A DNA stretch of 64,000 nucleotides from Streptomyces violens (GCF_000717745.1 NZ_JOBH01000008.1:124001-188000); one strand, 5' to 3'. Numbered from the stretch's first letter, positions 24,155 to 32,851 are shown. Notes: a model not told the origin generated them from the sequence alone. A program made the numbers and translations.

Positions 24155-25465
24155 GTGGCGACCACCACGTCCGGTCGGAAGCAGGAGCTTCCCGCGCTGC
24201 CCCACTGGGAGACCGTCCCCGAGGACCTGTCCGCGGCGATCCGCCGGATCAAACCGGCCCTGCGCGCCCGCATCGAAGCCTCCGGGCGCAGCGTCGCGGA
24301 GGTCTTCGCCGTCGTGGAGCGCCGGGTCGCCGCCCGGGTGGCCGAGATCAAGGCCGACAAGGAACGCGGCGAGGGCGTGTGGCCGGTCATCGAGTACGCC
24401 GACATCGCGAACGGCACCGTGACCGCCGCCCGGCTCGACAAGCTCAAGCGGCGCGGCTGCCTGGTCGTACGCGGCCACTTCGATCGCGAGCAGGCCCTCG
24501 CCTGGGACGCGGACATCGTCGATTACGTCGAGCGCAATCAGTTCTTCGAGACCTACCGCGGCCCCGGCGACGACTTCTTCGGCAGCGTCGGCTCCAAGCC
24601 CGAGATCTACCCGATCTACTGGTCGAACGCCCAGATGCAGGCCCGGCAGAGCGACCGGATGGCCCGCGTCCGGACCTTCCTCAACTCCCTCTGGAAGCAC
24701 GAGTCCGACGGCGTGCGGTGGTTCGAGCCGGACCGCGACGCCCTGTACCCCGACCGCATCCGGCGCCGTCCGCCGGGCACCGACTCCGGCGGGCTGGGCG
24801 CGCACTGCGACCCGGGGACGCTCGATCTGTGGATGACCGAGGCGTACCAGCGTGCCTTCCGGCACCTGTTCGACGGCAGCGTCGAGGAGTACGACCCCTG
24901 GGACGCGGCGCACCGCACTTCGGGGCCGCAGTACCCCGGCTCCACGATGTGCTCCGCCTTCCGTACGTTCCAGGGCTGGACCGCTCTGTCGGACATGGAC
25001 CACGACCAGGGCGTTCTGCACACCGTGCCCATTCCGGAGGCGATGGCCTATCTGATGCTGCGTCCGCTGCTGCCGGACGTGCCCGAGGACGACATGTGCG
25101 GGGTCACCACCAATCAGGTCTTCCCCGCGAGCGAGAAGTGGCATCCGCTGCTGATGGAGGCGCTCACCGGCATCCCCGACGTGCGGGCCGGCGATTCCGT
25201 CTGGTGGCACTGCGACATGATCCACAGTGTCGCGCCCGTCACTGACCAGCAGGGCTGGGGCAACGTCATGTACATCCCCGCGGCGCCCTGGTGTCCGCGC
25301 AACGAGGAGTACGCGGCGAGCGTGCGGGACGCCTTCGTCACCGGCTCCAGCCCCGCCGACTTCCCCGAGGAGCACTACGAACGCGGGTGGACCGGCCGCT
25401 TCACCGTCGATCAGCTCAATGAGGCGGGCCGCCGCGGGCTCGGTCTCGAAGGCCTCGACGACTGA
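24155..25465 (+). CDS. DUF1479 (YbiU-like) putative Fe(II)/2-oxoglutarate oxygenase
   Basis: The protein has 436 residues from GTG 24155 behind AAAGGAG. GAHCDPGT supplies a metal-binding H-x-D pair (His217, Asp219), and WWHCDMIHSVAPV supplies distal His352/His357, the facial triad pattern of 2OG dioxygenases. The length matches YbiU, a conserved protein of unproved reaction. It would oxidise a small substrate in the cytoplasm. The gene converges on a ROK repressor gene 28 bp away. ROK proteins usually sense sugars, so a sugar-derived substrate is possible but only inferred. Confidence 0.85.
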   Translation: MATTTSGRKQELPALPHWETVPEDLSAAIRRIKPALRARIEASGRSVAEVFAVVERRVAARVAEIKADKERGEGVWPVIEYADIANGTVTAARLDKLKRRGCLVVRGHFDREQALAWDADIVDYVERNQFFETYRGPGDDFFGSVGSKPEIYPIYWSNAQMQARQSDRMARVRTFLNSLWKHESDGVRWFEPDRDALYPDRIRRRPPGTDSGGLGAHCDPGTLDLWMTEAYQRAFRHLFDGSVEEYDPWDAAHRTSGPQYPGSTMCSAFRTFQGWTALSDMDHDQGVLHTVPIPEAMAYLMLRPLLPDVPEDDMCGVTTNQVFPASEKWHPLLMEALTGIPDVRAGDSVWWHCDMIHSVAPVTDQQGWGNVMYIPAAPWCPRNEEYAASVRDAFVTGSSPADFPEEHYERGWTGRFTVDQLNEAGRRGLGLEGLDD

Positions 25466-25493
25466 CAGGGCGTCAAACCTTATACAGGGCCGA

Positions 25494-26717
25494 TCAGTTG
25501 TTTGCTCGCGCCCACAGGTCCGTACGGCCGCGGCGTACGGCGAGGGCGAGGGCGCCGCGGAGGGCGGCGTTCTCGCCCAGCGTCCCGGTCTCCACGCGCG
25601 GGGCCAGCGGCGCGAGCGCGTCGACGGTGGCGCGGACCGGTTCGAGCAGTGCGGGGTGGGCGCCGATGGGGCCGCCGAGGAGGACGAGTTCGGGGTCGAC
25701 GACCGCGCAGACGGCGGCGACGGCCTCACCGATGGTGCGGCCTTCGCGTGCCACCACCGCCTGGGCCTCGGCGTCGCCCTCGGCGGCCCGGTCCAGGATC
25801 GTGCGCGCGGCTTCGACGGCGGCCGGGCCTCGGAGATCGGCCGCCGCACCGCCCGTTCCACCACCGGTTTCCGCGCCCGTGGCAAAGCCCTCGGCCACCG
25901 CTCGGGCGAAGCCGTGCCGGCCGCCCGCCCGGCCGTGGCTGCCGCCGAGGTAACCGATCTCGCCGGCCAACCCCCGGGCGCCGCGCACCAGTTCGTCCCC
26001 GATCACCAGGCCCATGCCCATCCCGGCGCCGATGTGGACGTACGCGCAGCTGCCGGCCTCCCCCGTCGCGCCGTGCCACCGCTCGGCGAGCGCGGCGAGG
26101 TTGACGTCGTTCTCCACCAGCAGCGGCGCGTCGGTCACGCCGGCCAGCGCCTCCCGGGGCTGGAAGAGGCCGGCGGGGTGCGGCGTCTCGGGCAGCGGGA
26201 TCACCGCAGAGGTGCCGGGGTCGACCGGGTTCGCCACGGACAGGCCCACCGCGAGGAGGGGGCCGCGCGCGCCCCGGCTGCCGGCGATCGCGTCGCGCAC
26301 CATCGCGCGCAGTTGTCCGGCCGCGTCAGCGGGCTTGCCCGAACCGGCGGGCGGCGCCGAGGCTTCGTGGAAGGGCTTGCCGAACAGGTCGGCGGCCGTC
26401 AGCCGTACTTCGGTGGAGTCCAGCGAGGCCGCGAGGACGAAGCCGGCGCCGGCCGCCACCCTGTAGTACGTACCCACCCGGCCCTGCCGGCCCGTCTGGG
26501 CGCCGGCCGGCAGCAGCAGGCCCGCGCCCTCCAGGCGGCGCACCGCCTCGGAGACGGTCGTCTTGGAGATGCCGGTCACCTGGGCGACCTCGGCGCGGGT
26601 GATGGGCGCCTGCTCGAACACCGTGTCCAGCACGATCTGGTCGGTCAGTTCACGCAGCAGCGTCATGCTCGGCAGCGCCGCGCGGCCGGGTCCGCCGAGC
26701 CCTCTGCGGATGTCCAT
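25494..26717 (-). CDS. ROK-family transcriptional regulator
   Basis: The protein has 407 residues. An N-terminal winged HTH (about 38-68, ITRAEVAQVTGISKTTVSEA) is joined to the ROK sugar-kinase-like fold: VENDVNLAALAERWHG, HIGAGMGMGLVIGDELVRG and AGEIGYL. The usual zinc cysteine cluster after GEIG is absent; the segment reads GGSHGRAGGRHGF with no Cys. It therefore looks like a NagC/XylR-type repressor with an altered zinc loop. It probably controls the converging DUF1479 gene or itself. The divergent nucleosidase gene starts 122 bp away. Confidence 0.88.
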   Translation of the reverse strand: MDIRRGLGGPGRAALPSMTLLRELTDQIVLDTVFEQAPITRAEVAQVTGISKTTVSEAVRRLEGAGLLLPAGAQTGRQGRVGTYYRVAAGAGFVLAASLDSTEVRLTAADLFGKPFHEASAPPAGSGKPADAAGQLRAMVRDAIAGSRGARGPLLAVGLSVANPVDPGTSAVIPLPETPHPAGLFQPREALAGVTDAPLLVENDVNLAALAERWHGATGEAGSCAYVHIGAGMGMGLVIGDELVRGARGLAGEIGYLGGSHGRAGGRHGFARAVAEGFATGAETGGGTGGAAADLRGPAAVEAARTILDRAAEGDAEAQAVVAREGRTIGEAVAAVCAVVDPELVLLGGPIGAHPALLEPVRATVDALAPLAPRVETGTLGENAALRGALALAVRRGRTDLWARANN

Positions 26718-26827
26718 TCCACCCCTCGTCCGCCGTCGATGCGGCTGTCACCTTATCGCCGGCGCGCTGGTCAGCGCCGTCCTGTCGCCCACGCTGACCC
26801 GCCGGCCGGCGCCGAAACGTGTGAGGT

Positions 26828-26842
26828 TAGCGTGACGGCATG
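26828..26842 (+). promoter_or_regulatory. Probable leaderless promoter of the nucleosidase gene
   Basis: TAGCGT (26828-26833) is followed by six bases and the ATG at 26840, so the predicted start of transcription is the A of the start codon. No ribosome-binding sequence precedes the ATG. Confidence 0.5.
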
Positions 26843-27424
26843 GAACTCATGGGAGAGATCACTGCCGACCGGCCGCTGCTCGTGGTCGCCGTCAAGGAGG
26901 AGGCGCAGTTCCTCGGCGCCGACTTCCCGGTCCTGCTGACGGGCATCGGCAAGGTCAACGCGGCGACCGCGCTCGCCACCGTACTGGCGCGCGGCCCCCG
27001 CCCCTCCGGCATAGTCAACCTGGGCACCGCGGGCGCGCTGCGCCCGGGCTGGCGGGGTACGCATGTGATCGGCTCGGTGATCCAGCACGACCTGGACAGC
27101 GCGATGCTGGCCGCGCTGACGGGCGAGACGTACGGCGCGCCGCTGGACCTGGCGGACGAGGGCGGGCCGGTGCTGGCGACCGGCGACTCCTTCATAGCCG
27201 ACGACGCCGCCCGCGACCGGCTGGCGGCGCATGCCGCGCTGGTGGACATGGAGGGGTACGCGGTTGCGGCCGCCGCGCAGCAGGCCGGTGTGCCGGTGCG
27301 CCTCGTCAAGCACGTCAGCGACGAGGCGGGGGACGACGCGGCCAGGACGTGGCAGGAGTCGGTGGCCGAGTGCGGCCGCGAGCTCGCCGCCTGGGCGGCG
27401 GAGCACATCGCTGTCGGCGCCTGA
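26840..27424 (+). CDS. Nucleoside phosphorylase / MTA-SAH nucleosidase-like protein
   Basis: The protein has 194 residues, shorter than typical MTA/SAH nucleosidases (about 230). TGIGKVNAATALATVL and VNLGTAGALRP are family glycine-rich loops. VDMEGYAVA holds the ribose-binding Glu138, and KHVSDEA holds Asp161, the residue that protonates the base. Glu20/Glu21 near the start match the water-binding Glu. It should cleave 5'-methylthioadenosine, S-adenosylhomocysteine or a related nucleoside in the cytoplasm. Monocistronic. The exact substrate is open because the specificity loops are short. Confidence 0.83.
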   Translation: MELMGEITADRPLLVVAVKEEAQFLGADFPVLLTGIGKVNAATALATVLARGPRPSGIVNLGTAGALRPGWRGTHVIGSVIQHDLDSAMLAALTGETYGAPLDLADEGGPVLATGDSFIADDAARDRLAAHAALVDMEGYAVAAAAQQAGVPVRLVKHVSDEAGDDAARTWQESVAECGRELAAWAAEHIAVGA

Positions 27425-27425
27425 G

Positions 27426-27467
27426 TACGTGGGCACCTGCCCTATATACGTGGGCACCTGCCCTATA
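27426..27467. promoter_or_regulatory. Exact 21-bp tandem duplication, each with a GGGCACCTGCCC palindrome
   Basis: Copies at 27426-27446 and 27447-27467 are identical. The palindromes GGGCA-CC-TGCCC lie at 27431-27442 and 27452-27463, with centres two helical turns apart. They sit 136-177 nt upstream of the Old Yellow Enzyme gene. The pattern looks like paired operator sites for a dimeric repressor or activator. No regulator gene is adjacent. The remaining bases of the 178-bp gap hold palindrome 27474-27487. Confidence 0.6.
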
Positions 27468-27473
27468 GGTGTA

Positions 27474-27487
27474 CACAGCACACTGTG
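27474..27487. promoter_or_regulatory. Palindrome CACAG-CACA-CTGTG
   Basis: Perfect 5-bp arms about a 4-nt centre, 6 nt after the 21-bp duplication. It may be a third site in the regulatory region of the Old Yellow Enzyme gene. Confidence 0.35.
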
Positions 27488-27602
27488 GCGTAGACGACAG
27501 TGAAATACGGATGACCATGCTGGTGGCGGGCGTTGCGAACAGCGGAACGTCCGCCTCCCGGCGGCGTTCTCCCCTCGCATGCCGACTTGAGGAGAACCAC
27601 CC

Positions 27603-28724
27603 GTGACATCCAGCGACCCCGCCGCCCGCGCGGCCCAGGTGCTCTCCCGCCCCTTCTCCCTGGGCGGGCTGACCGTGCCGAACCGGATCGCCATGGCGCC
27701 GATGACCCGCGAGTTCTCGCCGGGCGGCGTCCCGGGCGCCGATGTCGCGGAGTACTACGCGCGCCGCGCCGCCGGTGGCGTCGGCCTGATCATCACCGAG
27801 GGTACGTACGTCGATCATCCGGCGGCCGGTACCAGCGGTGCCGTTCCCCGCTTCCACGGCGAGGACGCGCTCGGCGGCTGGCAGAAGGTCGTCGAGGCGG
27901 TGCACGCCGCGGGCGGCACGATCATGCCGCAGCTCTGGCACGTGGGCATGGCCCGGGAAGCGGGCGCGCCGCCCTTCCCGGACGCCCCGCCGTCCGGCCC
28001 GTCCGGCCTCGCCCTCGACGGCACGCCGTCCGGGCACGCCATGACGCAGCAGGACCTCGACGACGTCATCGCGGCGTTCGCCGAAGCGGCCCGCGCGGCC
28101 GAGCGCATCGGCTTCGACGGCATCGAGCTGCACGGCGCGCACGGTTACCTCATCGACCAGTTCCTGTGGTCGGGCACCAACCGGCGCACCGACGCGTACG
28201 GCGGCGACCCCGTGGCCCGTACCCGCTTCGCCGCCGAGATCGCGGCGGCCTGCCGCGCGGCGGTCTCCCCCGACTTCCCGATCCTCTTCCGGATGTCCCA
28301 GTGGAAGATGGGCAATTACGAGGCCCGGCTCGCCGACACCCCGGAGGAGCTGGACGCGATCGTGGCGCCGCTCACCGCCGCGGGCGTGAGCTCCTTCCAC
28401 GCCTCGACGCGCCGCTACTGGCTGCCGGAGTTCGAGGACTCGGACCTGAACCTCGCCGGCTGGGTCAAGAAGCTCTCCGGGCTCCCGACCATCACCGTCG
28501 GCTCCGTCGGCCTCGACAACGAGTTCATCCAGGCGTTCCAGGGCAAGCAGGCCGGTGTCGCCGGCATCGACCGGCTGCTGGACCGGATGGAGCGCGACGA
28601 GTTCGACCTGGTCGCCGTGGGCCGGGCGCTGCTCGGCGACCCGGAGTGGGCCGCGAAGATCTTCGAGGGCCGCACCGGCGAGCTCGTACCGTTCGACGCC
28701 TCGATGCTGCGCACGCTGAGCTGA
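27603..28724 (+). CDS. Old Yellow Enzyme family NADH:flavin oxidoreductase
   Basis: The protein has 373 residues from GTG 27603 (GGAG about 10 nt before). It is an FMN-binding TIM barrel from residue 14: RPFSLGGLTVPNRIAMAPMT. Substrate-anion contacts are His177 and His180 in ELHGAHGYLIDQFLW. QLWHVGM and VGRALLGDPEWA are family sequences. The enzyme reduces activated C=C bonds such as enones or nitro compounds with NAD(P)H. The duplicated palindrome upstream suggests inducible control, often by electrophiles in this family. A palindromic hairpin follows the stop. Confidence 0.92.
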   Translation: MTSSDPAARAAQVLSRPFSLGGLTVPNRIAMAPMTREFSPGGVPGADVAEYYARRAAGGVGLIITEGTYVDHPAAGTSGAVPRFHGEDALGGWQKVVEAVHAAGGTIMPQLWHVGMAREAGAPPFPDAPPSGPSGLALDGTPSGHAMTQQDLDDVIAAFAEAARAAERIGFDGIELHGAHGYLIDQFLWSGTNRRTDAYGGDPVARTRFAAEIAAACRAAVSPDFPILFRMSQWKMGNYEARLADTPEELDAIVAPLTAAGVSSFHASTRRYWLPEFEDSDLNLAGWVKKLSGLPTITVGSVGLDNEFIQAFQGKQAGVAGIDRLLDRMERDEFDLVAVGRALLGDPEWAAKIFEGRTGELVPFDASMLRTLS

Positions 28725-28728
28725 GCCG

Positions 28729-28746
28729 GCTGGCCAGCTGGCCAGC
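28729..28746. terminator. Self-complementary 18-mer between converging genes
   Basis: GCTGGCCAGCTGGCCAGC is fully palindromic and contains two GCTGGCCA units. It lies five bases after the Old Yellow Enzyme stop and 35 bp from the end of the converging hydrolase gene. It probably works as a terminator or cruciform. Confidence 0.5.
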
Positions 28747-28780
28747 TGGCTGAGCGTCCTCCCCCACCCGCCCCGCCTTC

Positions 28781-29701
28781 TCACTGCTCGGCGAGCGGTG
28801 CGGAAGCGGGGGCGGGCAGCGAGGCGAGCAGATGGCGGCATGCCTGATGGCCCTCGGGGGTGGGCCACAGCGGGTAGACGTGGATCTGGCCGGGCGCCTC
28901 GTTGAAGTCGACGTCGACGCCCTCGGCCGTCGCCAGGTCGCGGAAGCGGCGGGCGTCGGCGGTGAGGATGTCACGGGTGCCGGCGAACACCGTCGTACGC
29001 GGCAGACCGGCGAGGCTGCCGCGCACCGGGCTCACCCAGGGGTGGGCGAGGTCCAGCTCGCCGGCCCACAGCGAGCCGCAGTAGCGCAGTGCCGCCACCC
29101 CCAGCATGGGGTCGTGCGACTGCAGACCGGCGATGCCGGAGTTGTCCAGGACGAGGTCCAACCAGGGCGATATCAGGACCAGTTGATCCGGCGAGGTGCC
29201 GCCGGTGTCCCGCAGCCGCTGCGCCAGCGTCACGGACAGTCCGCCGCCGGCCGAGTCGCCCATGAACACCGTGGGGAGCGTGCCGTCCGCGGTGAGCCGG
29301 CCCGCAAGTGCGGTGAGGTCGGGGACGACGGTGGAGGCCGTACCGCGCGGCGCCAGCGGGTGGACCGGTACGACCACGCGTGCCGCCCCACTGGTCGCCA
29401 GCTTCTCGATCAGGTTCCAGTGGTTGTCGCCGATCTCCTCGATATAGGCACCGCCATGGAGGTACAGGACCTGGACCTGTGCGTCGCCGTCCCGCGGGGC
29501 GACCTCGTAACAGGGCCACCCGTGGCGGAAGTGCGCGGTCACCCGGCAGTGCCGGTCCAGCCGCTTGGGCGGCCCGAACGCGGCGGGCCGCCGCTGCTGC
29601 CGCTCGACCTTCCGCCGCACCTCGTCCAGGTCGCGGTATCCCATCCGGTGCCCCAGCGCCGATGCGACGAGCAACAGGACTCGGCTGCTCAAGCTGGGCA
29701 C
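28781..29701 (-). CDS. Alpha/beta-hydrolase of the hormone-sensitive-lipase group
   Basis: The protein has 306 residues from GTG 29701, preferred because AGGGAGG lies 7 nt before it. An in-frame ATG 57 nt upstream lacks such a site. The oxyanion motif HGG is at 82-84 (YLHGGAY), the nucleophile Ser150 in GDSAGGG, the acid in GTRDILTAD, and the histidine in GQIHVYPL. These are hallmarks of HSL-type esterases acting on short acyl esters or lactones in the cytoplasm. It converges on the Old Yellow Enzyme gene. Substrate unknown. Confidence 0.9.
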   Translation of the reverse strand: MPSLSSRVLLLVASALGHRMGYRDLDEVRRKVERQQRRPAAFGPPKRLDRHCRVTAHFRHGWPCYEVAPRDGDAQVQVLYLHGGAYIEEIGDNHWNLIEKLATSGAARVVVPVHPLAPRGTASTVVPDLTALAGRLTADGTLPTVFMGDSAGGGLSVTLAQRLRDTGGTSPDQLVLISPWLDLVLDNSGIAGLQSHDPMLGVAALRYCGSLWAGELDLAHPWVSPVRGSLAGLPRTTVFAGTRDILTADARRFRDLATAEGVDVDFNEAPGQIHVYPLWPTPEGHQACRHLLASLPAPASAPLAEQ

Positions 29702-29789
29702 GGCGCCACCTCCCTCGTCCACGACTGCAGTACACCCAGACGCGTTCCACGCAGTCACGATCGAAAACGGAGGGAGGCGGCGACGGCCG

Positions 29790-31226
29790 TCAGGCCTCCG
29801 GGAGGCGGGTGTCCTCCGGGAGGGTCACCAGCCAGTGGGTGTCCTGGCGGGGGCGGAGGTACAGGGCCCAGTACAGCGTCGCCGCGGCCATGATGCCGCC
29901 GGTCCACAGCAGGTACTGCATCTCCTGCTGGCTGAGGATGTACACGAGGACCACGATCAGCAGCAGCGGAACCGCGGGCCACAGCGGCATCCGCCAGGCG
30001 GCCGTGTTCTTGTGGGCGCCGCGCCGGGCCGCCAGCGCCGCGATGGCGACGAGCAGGTACATGCCGCTGACGGAGACGCCGGTCACGCCGTAGAGCGTGT
30101 CGAGGTTGACGAAGCACAGGGCCGCGCCGGGGAGACCGACGACCAGGGTCGCCACCCACGGGGAACCGAAGCGGCCGAGGCGGGACAGCCCCTCGTTGAC
30201 CGGCCGGGGCCACGCCTTGTCGCGGGCGGAGGCGAACAGCACGCGGGAATTCTGGATGACCATGACAATTCCGGCGTTGATGATGGCCAGGGCGACACAG
30301 AGGCTGACGAAGGTGCCGACCGCTGAATTGCTCCACGCGGTGACCATGGTGCTGAGGTCGCCCGAGGTCAGCGCTTCGATGCTGGGGGCGCCGAGGGTGA
30401 TCGCGATGACCGGGACGAGGATGACGGCGGCGGAGATCGCCAGCGTGGCCAGCACGGTACGGGCGACGTTGCGGCGCGGGTTCTCCAGCTCCTCGGAGAG
30501 GTAGACCGCGGTGGAGAAGCCCTGGGTGACGAAGAGGGCGATGGCCAGGCCCGAGACGATGAGCAGCGCGGTGACCGGTCCGGGGGCGCCGGTGGGGCCG
30601 GCGACGGTGCCGTGCAGCAGGGCGGAGCCGCCGCGCTCGGCGTGCGCGAAACCCAGTACCGCGACGACGCCCGCGGCGACGACCTCGAGGACCAGGAAGA
30701 TGCCGGTGATCCAGGCGTTGGCGCGCAGGTCCAGCAGGCCGGCGAGGGTGGCCAGGAGCATCACCGCGGCGCCGGCGATCGGGGCCGGTATCTGGACCAC
30801 GGGGGCGAGGTAGTCCGCGGTGCCCATGGCGATCACAGGCGGCACGATCATGACAACCAACAGGGAGAGGACGAACACCAGCCAGCCGGCCAGCCGCCCG
30901 GTCAGCGTCGACACCATGGCGTACTCGCCGCCGGCGCTCGGGATCAGGGTGCCCAGCTCCGAGTAGCAGAACGCCACCGCGATGCAGAGGACGGAACCGA
31001 TCGCGATGGTCAGGGCGGTGAAGGTCCCCAGGTCGGCGAAGAGGTCGGGCACCACCACGAAGAGCGTGGAGGCGGGCGTGACGCAGGACAGGGTCAGCAG
31101 GGTGCCGCCGACGACGCCGATCGAGCGCTTCAGCGTCTTCGGGCCGTCCTGGCCCGGGGCGTCGGCGGCGTCGGTGGTCACCGCGGTGCGGTCACCGGTG
31201 GGTGGCTGGCTGAGGATGTCGGTCAT
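29790..31226 (-). CDS. APC-superfamily amino acid permease
   Basis: The protein has 478 residues from ATG 31226 (GGAACCG ahead). About 12 TMs start at residue 37. KRSIGVVGGTLLTLSCVTPASTLF (split) carries the unwound TM1 substrate motif, and IPSAGGEYAMVSTLTGRLAGW is the TM3 family signature. SEELENPRRNVART marks the loop typical of APC members. It should import an amino acid or amine with protons. No enzyme gene is linked. Upstream lies the 421-bp gene-free gap. Confidence 0.88.
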   Translation of the reverse strand: MTDILSQPPTGDRTAVTTDAADAPGQDGPKTLKRSIGVVGGTLLTLSCVTPASTLFVVVPDLFADLGTFTALTIAIGSVLCIAVAFCYSELGTLIPSAGGEYAMVSTLTGRLAGWLVFVLSLLVVMIVPPVIAMGTADYLAPVVQIPAPIAGAAVMLLATLAGLLDLRANAWITGIFLVLEVVAAGVVAVLGFAHAERGGSALLHGTVAGPTGAPGPVTALLIVSGLAIALFVTQGFSTAVYLSEELENPRRNVARTVLATLAISAAVILVPVIAITLGAPSIEALTSGDLSTMVTAWSNSAVGTFVSLCVALAIINAGIVMVIQNSRVLFASARDKAWPRPVNEGLSRLGRFGSPWVATLVVGLPGAALCFVNLDTLYGVTGVSVSGMYLLVAIAALAARRGAHKNTAAWRMPLWPAVPLLLIVVLVYILSQQEMQYLLWTGGIMAAATLYWALYLRPRQDTHWLVTLPEDTRLPEA

Positions 31227-31456
31227 GGAGCGGTTCCGATCGACTGGATGTGGCACGTGATGGCGGGAGCGTTATCGCCTCCGTAGACGGCTGGGTCGTG
31301 CTTGCGAGCTGACCGGCGGGTGTCGCCCGTCCGATGGCGGGGCGGCCGGTGAGCTTGATCTGCTCCCGGCGCATATAGAAGCCCGACGAGATCCGGAGCG
31401 TCAAGGCGTGTATGGGTGCGGAATTCGTTGCCTGGCAGGGACACCTATGCCGTTTT

Positions 31457-31502
31457 CCGCAGCATCGACACAAGGGGCGGTCTTCAGTCGTCGATGCTGC
31501 GG
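31457..31502. repeat. Perfect 13-bp inverted repeat in a 421-bp gene-free gap
   Basis: CCGCAGCATCGAC (31457-31469) and GTCGATGCTGCGG (31490-31502) pair exactly around a 20-nt loop. The gap 31227-31647 holds no credible gene on either strand. It should carry the permease promoter on its left and lies beyond the end of the pstS-like gene on its right. The stem could be a small RNA terminator, a protein-binding site, or the scar of a lost element. No transposase or target duplication is visible. Confidence 0.6.
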
Positions 31503-31647
31503 CCGCGGTAGGACCTTGGAAAGGGAGATGAATGGAGCGACCACGCCTGGCATGCGCAGGCCTGTGACGGCTCTGGCCAGGGAGTGTGCGACTGCCGACT
31601 GCGGGCCACGAGAACCGAAGAGTGGCCGTGCCGAAGAATTTCGCAGG

Positions 31648-32808
31648 TCAGGAGATGCTGTCGAGCTTGTTGCGCACCTTGTCCATGACCTTGGCGGGGA
31701 GGGTGGCGTAGCCCTGGAAGGAGAGATCCTGCTGGCCCTGCATCCCGGCGGCGTAGAGCAGGAACGACTTGGTGGCGGGCCAGGTCTTCGGCTTGTTGCC
31801 CTTGTCGCAGACGATCTCGTACGTGACCATGCCGATCGGGTACGCGCCGGACGCCTTGGGCTGGTAGTCGAGGTCGAGGACCAGGTCGCCGTCCGAGCCG
31901 GCGATCTTCGCGCCGGCCAGTGCCTTCGAGGCGTTGACGACGGTGGGGTCGACCGGGGCCGCGGCGCCGGTGTCGATCGAGGCCGTGGGGAGGGTCTTGC
32001 CGATCGCGTGGGCGAGTTCGACGTAGCCGATGGCGCCCTCGGTCTGCTTCACCTTGGTGGCCAGCCCGGAGGAACCGGTGGCGGAGTCACCGCCCTTGCC
32101 GCGCCACTTCTGGTCGTGCGGGTGCGGCCAGGCGCTCGGGGTGGCAGCGTGCAGATACGCGGTGAAGTTGTCGGTCGTGCCGGAGTCGTCGGAGCGGTGG
32201 ACCGCCTTGATGACGGTCGCGGGCAGGTCGGCCTTGGGGTTCAGCTTCCTGATCGCCGGATCGTTCCACTTGGTGATCTTGCCGTCGAAGATCCGGGCGA
32301 GGGTGGGGGCGTCCAGTACCAGCTTCTCGACGCCCGACAGGTTGTAGGCGACGGCGATCGGGCCGCCGAGCATCGGCAGGTGCACGGCGCGGCCGCCGTC
32401 CGTACACGCCTTCTCTGCCCCGTCCCGCTGCGATTTCTTCAGCGCGGAGTCGGAACCGGCGAAGGCGGTACGGCCCGCCAGGAAGTCCTTCTGACCGGCG
32501 CCGGAGCCGGACCCCTCGTACTGGATCCGGGTGCCGTCGCAGGCCTTCTGGTAGTTCCTGATCCAGAACCGCATGGCGTTCTGCTGCGCGGTCGAGCCGG
32601 AGGCCTGCAGCGTGGCCGCCTTGCCGCACTTCACCGCGCCGCCCGGGGCCGCGGTACCGGAGCCGGAAGCGGACGCGGACGTCGCGCTGGGCGATCCGCC
32701 GGACTCCGGGGAATCGTCCGAGCCGCAGGACGCGAGGGCCAGTACGCCCGAAAGTGCCGCCAGGGCGGTGGCCAGGGCGCGCGGGCCCCGGGGACGCTGT
32801 GATGTCAC
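31648..32808 (-). CDS. pstS: PstS-like phosphate-binding lipoprotein (copy 2)
   Basis: The protein has 386 residues from GTG 32808 behind AAGGAG. Lipobox ALASC gives Cys28, followed by a Ser/Gly/Ala-rich tether. Ligand-loop sequences GSTAQQNAMRFW, DLDYQPKASGAYPIGMVTYEIVC (split) and RSDDSGTTDNFTAYL match PstS. It resembles copy 1 at 7641 in the same blocks. pstCAB is not in the window. It lies 43 nt after the flavodoxin-like gene on the same strand and may be co-transcribed with it. I see no clear PHO box in front of it. Confidence 0.87.
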   Translation of the reverse strand: MTSQRPRGPRALATALAALSGVLALASCGSDDSPESGGSPSATSASASGSGTAAPGGAVKCGKAATLQASGSTAQQNAMRFWIRNYQKACDGTRIQYEGSGSGAGQKDFLAGRTAFAGSDSALKKSQRDGAEKACTDGGRAVHLPMLGGPIAVAYNLSGVEKLVLDAPTLARIFDGKITKWNDPAIRKLNPKADLPATVIKAVHRSDDSGTTDNFTAYLHAATPSAWPHPHDQKWRGKGGDSATGSSGLATKVKQTEGAIGYVELAHAIGKTLPTASIDTGAAAPVDPTVVNASKALAGAKIAGSDGDLVLDLDYQPKASGAYPIGMVTYEIVCDKGNKPKTWPATKSFLLYAAGMQGQQDLSFQGYATLPAKVMDKVRNKLDSIS

Positions 32809-32851
32809 GGTCGACTACTCCTTGAGCTTCGGGGGATCAAAAGTCACGGGG

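Noticed and set aside
27426..27467. CRISPR or insertion-sequence end
   Set aside because: Only two abutting copies, no spacers, no transposase, and each unit holds a short operator-like palindrome in a promoter region.
31457..31502. Terminal inverted repeats of a mobile element
   Set aside because: Arms are only 20 nt apart and no transposase or target-site duplication is seen; kept only as an unexplained stem.
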